Assembly: GCA_964640065.1 (NCBI GenBank)
Contig: CAZXIE010000125.1
Span: 1-10,699 of the forward strand
Reading direction: 5' to 3'
Origin: JAJRXG01 sp964640065
Lineage (GTDB): Bacteria > Bacteroidota > Bacteroidia > Chitinophagales > Saprospiraceae
DNA: 10,699 nucleotides
Part shown: positions 7,074 through 10,699 of the stretch, in pieces
Layout of the letters: the number at the start of each line of letters is the position of its first letter
Numbering within the stretch: the stretch's first letter is position 1
Program-made: the position numbers and the translations under genes
The notes under the pieces: model-generated
Told to the model about the DNA's origin: nothing
Database searches by the model: none
The model's input: only the letters and a program-made list of their open reading frames with translations

Positions 7074-7117
7074 GCGTAGTATTGCTTTGCAATACCATAT
7101 GCGCCAGAGCGCATATG
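7058..7117 (+). repeat. Three back-to-back perfect hairpins
   Basis: Three adjoining perfect stems: CGCTCAC/GTGAGCG (7058-7064, 7070-7076, 5-nt loop), which overlaps the stop codon of the small membrane-protein gene; GTATTGC/GCAATAC (7079-7085, 7089-7095, 3-nt loop); and CATATGCGC/GCGCATATG (7096-7104, 7109-7117, 4-nt loop). None is followed by a T-run, so intrinsic termination is not clear. They could protect the 3' end of the lpdA transcript from exonucleases. Confidence 0.65.
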
Positions 7118-7391
7118 CGAGCGAACCGCAACCAACTGGATTGCGGGCGTACGGAATGCAGTTTCAATATAATTTAGAAATACCAGAGCGCATATGCGAG
7201 CGAACCGCAACCAACTGGATTGCGGGCGTACGGGAAGTAGTTTCAGTATAATCTAGANNNNNNNNNNNNNNNNNNNNNNNNNNNNNNNNNNNNNNNNNNN
7301 NNNNNNNNNNNNNNNNNNNNNNNNNNNNNNNNNNNNNNNNNNNNNNNNNNNNNNNNNCAAACCACAACCAACTGGATTGCGGGCGTACGGA
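7091..7391. repeat. 79-bp tandem repeat with internal hairpin, broken by an assembly gap
   Basis: Copy 1 (7104-7182) and copy 2 (from 7183) are offset by 79 bp. The first 51 bases are identical and the next 24 differ at 5 positions. Both begin AATACC..AGAGCGCATATGCG, but copy 1 carries 9 extra bases that create the CATATGCGC/GCGCATATG hairpin. After the gap, 7358-7391 matches the middle of the unit (aligned to 7122-7155) with two G-to-A changes and then diverges. Each unit contains CCGCAA..TTGCGG, e.g. 7126-7131 with 7141-7146. The array therefore has at least three copies, probably more within the gap. I do not recognise the family. Confidence 0.85.
7258..7357. other. Assembly gap (100 N)
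   Basis: Exactly 100 undetermined bases, a usual placeholder length. Its true size is unknown. It lies within the tandem repeat, which is the likely cause of the break. Confidence 0.97.
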
Positions 7392-7463
7392 ATTGTAATT
7401 GGAAATTCGAATGCTCATAGTCACGTGAAGGAGGGGGAGCTTAGCAAACAGTAAAGAATCCAA

Positions 7464-8152
7464 TTATAGTTTCTTTCTAACTCCAACGCTCAAGTTCCAT
7501 CCCTTATGCCTTTCTTGATCCTCACCCCCCAATGAGATATCACTAACCAAGCTAAAACTCTGTTGATATGAAAGAGCACTGAATACTTCAAGATCCGCAG
7601 AAAGTGAGTAGCTCAAGCCAGACTCTAAGCTGCCTCCAAAATCAAAAAGCTTAACATCATTTGAGATATCTGTATTTATACCAAAAGGTCGTCCGCTGGC
7701 ATCAATTTCTTCAAGAATAGATTGAGCTCTTAACCGCATAGAACCGAAGAGTCCAAAACCAATAAATGCTTGAAGTTGATTCCCCACTGTATATCTAAAC
7801 TTAATAGGAACCATCAGATAGTCTGTGAAAATCCTAGTTGTTTTCCTTCCGTCAACAAGAAAGCAACCGCCGACACTACAAACACCAGGAAGTGGTTGAA
7901 AATCTATAAATCCACGCTGATCATAAATTAACCCACTACCTAGGGATATTCTGTCATAGAGGTCAATATCATAAGTGATTCCAAGTCGAATACCTTGACG
8001 CCTCATTTGCTCTCTACCAACAGGAGGTTGTTCAGTAAGTCTCGTGCTGTTAATACCTATGAAAGCTCCTACATAGCTTTCTTGCGAGAATGCGGAATTA
8101 CAAAAAAGAATGAAAAGTGGATATAGTAAGTACTTAATGAAATGGACTTCAT
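7464..8152 (-). CDS. Outer-membrane beta-barrel protein (PorT/OMP_b-brl_2-like), apparent frameshift near the start
   Basis: The sequence shows alternating hydrophobic strands with aromatic ends (YVGAFIGIN, GIRLGITYDI, RISLGSGLIYDQRGF, TDYLMVPIKFRYTV, LQAFIGFGLFGS, FDFGGSLESGLSYSL, LEVFSALSYQQSF) and the C-terminal strand WNLSVGVRKKL. This is the pattern of the small outer-membrane beta-barrel family common in Bacteroidota. Two cysteines five residues apart (GVCSVGGCFLV) could form a loop disulfide. The frame contains the signal-peptide-like KYLLYPLFILFCNSAFSQ but no in-frame ATG near it. The ATG at 8152-8150 is one base out of frame. One extra T in its ATTTC (plus-strand A-run 8140-8142) would give MKSIFIKYLLYPLF, an ideal signal peptide. 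The alternatives are an ATT start at 8138, GTG near 8219 or TTG at 8315, which give poor N-termini. Role unknown; it lies downstream of the NTF2-like gene on the same strand. Confidence 0.75.
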
Positions 8153-8427
8153 GATATTCAAATAGACCCTTGTAGAGAGTTGCTTTTAAACAAAAAACTT
8201 TGAGGGGCTTGTTTCTCACAAATTTTCTAACGATTGTATTGGTTATAGAATTGTTAGAAATAGAAGTCGATGTAAGTATGTGCTTTTCATACCTTACTTC
8301 TCGGCACCTCGACAAGTGCGGTACGACACTTCGCTCGAAGAACCAATATGACAGTTATAAATGATCTTCGAGTCCCGATAGCTATCGGGACCCGAGATGC
8401 CAGAATTTTTTAGAATTCCCGATAGTA
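8153..8427. other. Palindrome-rich spacer between the NTF2-like and beta-barrel genes
   Basis: If the beta-barrel gene starts at 8152, these 275 bp are non-coding. They contain an imperfect inverted repeat ACCTTACTT/AAGTGCGGT (8291-8299, 8314-8322), CTTCG-CT-CGAAG (8329-8340), CTCGAAG/CTTCGAG (8334-8340, 8366-8372), and the 20-bp palindrome at 8372-8391. A half copy of the palindrome, TCCCGATAG, lies at 8417-8425. No TAnnTTTG promoter match was seen on the minus strand. An alternative TTG start at 8315 would make part of it coding, but the residues look random. Confidence 0.5.
8372..8391. repeat. Perfect 20-bp palindrome GTCCCGATAGCTATCGGGAC
   Basis: The sequence equals its own reverse complement and, after one mismatch, pairing extends by 3 bp on each side (8368-8370 with 8393-8395). 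It lies 37 bp downstream of the NTF2-like gene's stop, so it may end or protect that transcript, but there is no T-run on either side. The CCCGATAGCTATCGGG core is, as far as I recall, frequent between genes in many Bacteroidota genomes; I cannot verify its count here. Confidence 0.75.
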
Positions 8428-9285
8428 CTACCGCACCAACGTACAAGTAGTGATATAGCCATCCCTTGTTGTATACGCGTCTAGATTACCATTGCTACGG
8501 GGTACATAGTACTCGCCAAGTTCACTGTCTTTTACAATGATTTTATCTCCTTGTTGATAAAGTTCTTCGGTAAAGACCTGACCGGTTTGATAGGTTACAC
8601 GATTAAATGCTCTTCCGTTAGTCTCATACATATGAATCTGTCCTTGAACATTATTAACAGAAAAGTTCCACCTACCAAGCGTTCTTTCTGCGCTATTGCT
8701 GCTATTCGTACTATTGGTATTTGGTGTTGATGTAGTGGTAGATGTATTGTCTTGATTGGTACTATTGATGATATCATCTAGTGAAGGAATACCTCTACCC
8801 GAGGAGTTGTTTTGCTGTTGATCTTGCGAGGACTGAGTAGTTGGACTAGAGTTGATGACGGTGATGCCCTTTTCTTGTCTGTAGAATATCTTACTCACAA
8901 TCTTCCATTCATCATCAAACTTGAGGAGATGCATATAATCGAGAAAAGAGAAGGTTGGATACTCTATCTCGATATGTGCACTAGCTGAGTTCCCAGAAAT
9001 ATCGATGGACTTGATCCTTGCGACTCGATCTTGTCGAGGTCCAGGTTTGATATTTTCACTGAAAAACACCAAAGCATTGGTTTCTTGATAACCATCGTCT
9101 GTGATGTACTTCATGGTAGCGTTTCTATGGAATGCGTCCGCTAATTGGTAATAGTTGTTGTTAGTGCCTCCTTCAATATAATAGTTGAGCGCTTTTTCAA
9201 CAAGCTGATATTCGCTTGTTTGAGCTGAAAGGAAAGAAGGAAAGAGTAGGGTGATAACAGCGATCTCGATGAATCTCTGAAGCAT
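8428..9285 (-). CDS. Secreted protein with NTF2-like (lumazine-binding-type) domain and Ser/Asn/Thr-rich linker
   Basis: The 285-residue protein starts with a Sec signal peptide (hydrophobic 5-20, likely cleavage after SFLSA-21). Residues ~25-138 look like a cone-shaped NTF2/SnoaL-like domain of the putative lumazine-binding type (Lumazine_bd_2): VEKALNYYIEGGTNNNYYQL, AFHRNATMKYI, then strands ASAHIEIEYP and DYMHLLKFDDEWKIVSKIFYRQ. In other proteins this fold binds small ligands or acts catalytically; binding of lumazine is not shown. A low-complexity linker rich in Ser, Asn, Thr and Gln spans ~141-203. The C-terminal ~80 residues (from RTLGRWNF) look beta-rich and match nothing I know. There is no T9SS tag or lipobox, so it is probably periplasmic. 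ATG at 9285 is a clear start. The gene is divergent from pruA. Confidence 0.75.
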   Translation of the reverse strand: MLQRFIEIAVITLLFPSFLSAQTSEYQLVEKALNYYIEGGTNNNYYQLADAFHRNATMKYITDDGYQETNALVFFSENIKPGPRQDRVARIKSIDISGNSASAHIEIEYPTFSFLDYMHLLKFDDEWKIVSKIFYRQEKGITVINSSPTTQSSQDQQQNNSSGRGIPSLDDIINSTNQDNTSTTTSTPNTNSTNSSNSAERTLGRWNFSVNNVQGQIHMYETNGRAFNRVTYQTGQVFTEELYQQGDKIIVKDSELGEYYVPRSNGNLDAYTTRDGYITTCTLVR

Positions 9286-9413
9286 GGTGAGTAATATTTA
9301 AATCTCTAAGTTAAGAATAAGAATGTCTCCTTGCTTACGCGAAATACTTCGACTCATCTGATACTTTTTCTAAGCACTCAGAATTAACGACATTTGTACA
9401 AAGACAAAGTCGT
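9286..9413. promoter_or_regulatory. Divergent promoter region between the NTF2-like gene and pruA
   Basis: This 128-bp AT-rich gap must carry both promoters. On the plus strand, GACATTTG (9389-9396) fits the -7 consensus TAnnTTTG except for its first base and lies 18 bp before the pruA ATG. No TTG is found at -33 spacing. No convincing element is visible for the minus strand. The start sites are therefore uncertain. Confidence 0.3.
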
Positions 9414-10699
9414 ATGAGCAACAACATCCCCTTCCTCCCGCAAATCTCCAACACGAGAGTTTTAGATTATCGCCCAGGCAGTGCTGAAAAAGCAGAAGTC
9501 CTCAACGAAATCCAAAAGCTCAAATCAGAAAAGATAGACATACCTATGATCATCGATGGTCAAGAGGTGTATGGTAAGCAGAAAGTGAGGATAGCTGCTC
9601 CACATGAGACCAAGTATAAACTTGGAACCTTTGCTAAAGGAACTGCCAATCATGTGGAGCAAGCAATCGATGCAGCACTGAAAGCCAAGCAAGACTGGAT
9701 GCACATGCCTTGGGAAGATAGAGCAGCCATCTTTCTCAAAGCAGCAGATCTCATCGAAGGTCCTAGACGCGCATACATGAATGCCACAACGATGATGGCA
9801 CAGTCTAAGAACATCTATCAATCAGAGATTGATGCAGTAGCAGAGTTTGCGGACTTCTTAAGATATAATGCACTCTATGCTTCTCAGATCTATGAGCAGC
9901 AACCAGAGAGCAGTGCTGGTATCTGGAATCAACTCCAGTATCGACCATTAGAGGGCTTCGTATTCGCTATCACACCGTTCAACTTTACAGCCATCAGTGG
10001 TAATCTGCCTTGTGCTCCTGCACTCATGGGTAACACTTGTGTTTGGAAGCCTGCTGAGTCGCAGATATACTCTGCGATAGCTGTGATGAACATATTACTA
10101 GAAGCGGGACTTCCTGATGGAGTGATCAACTTGGTGTATACCGATGGACCGACTGCAGGAAGGGTAGTCTTTAATCATCCTGACTTTGCAGGTTTGCACT
10201 TTACAGGTAGTACGGGCGTATTTGATATGCTCTGGCAGACGATAGGATCAAACCTGCCAAAATATAAAAGCTATCCACGGATAGTAGGGGAGACAGGGGG
10301 CAAGGACTTTATAGTTGCACATGCTTCCGCAGACCCAGAGCAGTTAGCCGTAGCGATGTTACGAGGAGCCTTCGAATACCAAGGACAAAAGTGTAGTGCA
10401 GCTTCAAGAGCATATGTGCCAAGATCTATCTGGCCACAAGTCAAGAAGAAATTGCTCGCCGATATGAAGACGCTGAGTATCGGAAGCCCTGAAGACTTTT
10501 CTAATTTCATCAATGCCGTTATCGACAAAAAGGCTTACGCCAAAATCACAAAGTACATAGCAGGAGCGAAGCGCGCCAAGGGTGCTAAGATCATCGCTGG
10601 TGGCACCTATGATGATAGTGAAGGCTACTTTATAGCACCAACTGTCATCGAAGCCAAAGACCCGATGTATAAGACGATGTGCGAGGAGATTTTTGGTCC
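9414..10699 (+). CDS. pruA: L-glutamate gamma-semialdehyde dehydrogenase (P5C dehydrogenase), 3' end cut by the window
   Basis: The frame runs open from ATG at 9414 to the window end; 428 residues are visible of about 540 typical for the eukaryotic/Bacteroidota-type single-function enzyme (ALDH4A1-like). It oxidises glutamate semialdehyde, in equilibrium with 1-pyrroline-5-carboxylate, to glutamate using NAD+, the second step of proline catabolism. Visible motifs are the N-terminal IDGQEV and PHETKYKLGTF segments, FAITPFNFTAISGNLPCAPALMGN-type substrate/cofactor region (split by the window's own order), VWKPAESQ, FTGSTGVF, the general-base Glu293 in GETGGKDF, and the nucleophile Cys327 in FEYQGQKCSAASRAYVP. 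The Glu-Cys spacing of 34 equals that of human ALDH4A1 (E314, C348). Proline dehydrogenase is not in the window and must be encoded elsewhere. No frameshift is seen. Confidence 0.95.
   Translation, partial: MSNNIPFLPQISNTRVLDYRPGSAEKAEVLNEIQKLKSEKIDIPMIIDGQEVYGKQKVRIAAPHETKYKLGTFAKGTANHVEQAIDAALKAKQDWMHMPWEDRAAIFLKAADLIEGPRRAYMNATTMMAQSKNIYQSEIDAVAEFADFLRYNALYASQIYEQQPESSAGIWNQLQYRPLEGFVFAITPFNFTAISGNLPCAPALMGNTCVWKPAESQIYSAIAVMNILLEAGLPDGVINLVYTDGPTAGRVVFNHPDFAGLHFTGSTGVFDMLWQTIGSNLPKYKSYPRIVGETGGKDFIVAHASADPEQLAVAMLRGAFEYQGQKCSAASRAYVPRSIWPQVKKKLLADMKTLSIGSPEDFSNFINAVIDKKAYAKITKYIAGAKRAKGAKIIAGGTYDDSEGYFIAPTVIEAKDPMYKTMCEEIFG

Noticed and set aside
7066..7251. 61-codon plus-strand open frame through the tandem repeat
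   Set aside because: It consists of the repeat units themselves and overlaps the end of the membrane-protein gene; open only because the repeat lacks stops in that frame.
7091..7391. CRISPR array
   Set aside because: The 79-bp period has a 51-bp identical head and a 24-bp tail that is about 80% identical between copies, not unique spacers, and there are no cas genes.
7164..7463. Minus-strand open frame across the N gap
   Set aside because: A third of it is undetermined sequence, so it cannot be supported as a gene.
8219..8315. GTG (8219) or TTG (8315) starts for the beta-barrel gene
   Set aside because: They would bury the signal peptide behind 27 to 59 unrelated residues, which would be unusual for an exported barrel protein.

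Overview
The window is ordinary-looking chromosome from a member of the Bacteroidota, possibly the Saprospiria (Lewinella-like), though the class is only an impression. The main pointers are a type IX secretion (T9SS) C-terminal sorting domain on the first protein, a secreted PorT-like outer-membrane beta-barrel protein, a Bacteroidota-type -7 promoter match (TATATTTG) before lpdA, genes without Shine-Dalgarno sites, and the intergenic palindrome CCCGATAGCTATCGGG. A run of exactly 100 Ns (7258-7357) marks an assembly gap inside a tandem repeat.

Layout. 1-723 (+) is the 3' end of a secreted beta-propeller-like protein with a T9SS sorting tag, closed by a strong intrinsic terminator (776-811). 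812-1215 is a non-coding stretch full of inverted repeats, leading into a D-aminoacylase-family amidohydrolase (1216-2949, +). Facing it only 16 bp away is a minus-strand operon, coaD (5234-4758), an LLM-class flavin-type oxidoreductase (4746-3754) and a short-chain dehydrogenase (3757-2966). The last two overlap by GTGA. Divergent from coaD is lpdA (5463-6860, +), followed after 3 bp by a two-helix membrane protein (6864-7073). Next come back-to-back hairpins and a 79-bp tandem repeat interrupted by the gap (7058-7391).

On the minus strand follow an outer-membrane beta-barrel gene (coding frame 7464-about 8138, probable ATG at 8152 one base out of frame) and a secreted NTF2-like protein (8428-9285). 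The two are separated by a palindrome-rich spacer. Divergent from the latter is pruA (9414 onward, +), which runs off the window end.

Together the genes are core metabolism (coenzyme A synthesis, 2-oxoacid dehydrogenase E3, proline catabolism), accessory catabolic enzymes, and envelope or secreted proteins of unknown role. I saw no tRNA, rRNA, CRISPR array, transposase or phage gene. I do not see a clear new multi-gene system. The parts most worth a second look are the hairpin-rich spacers, the repeat at the gap, and the apparent start-region frameshift of the beta-barrel gene.
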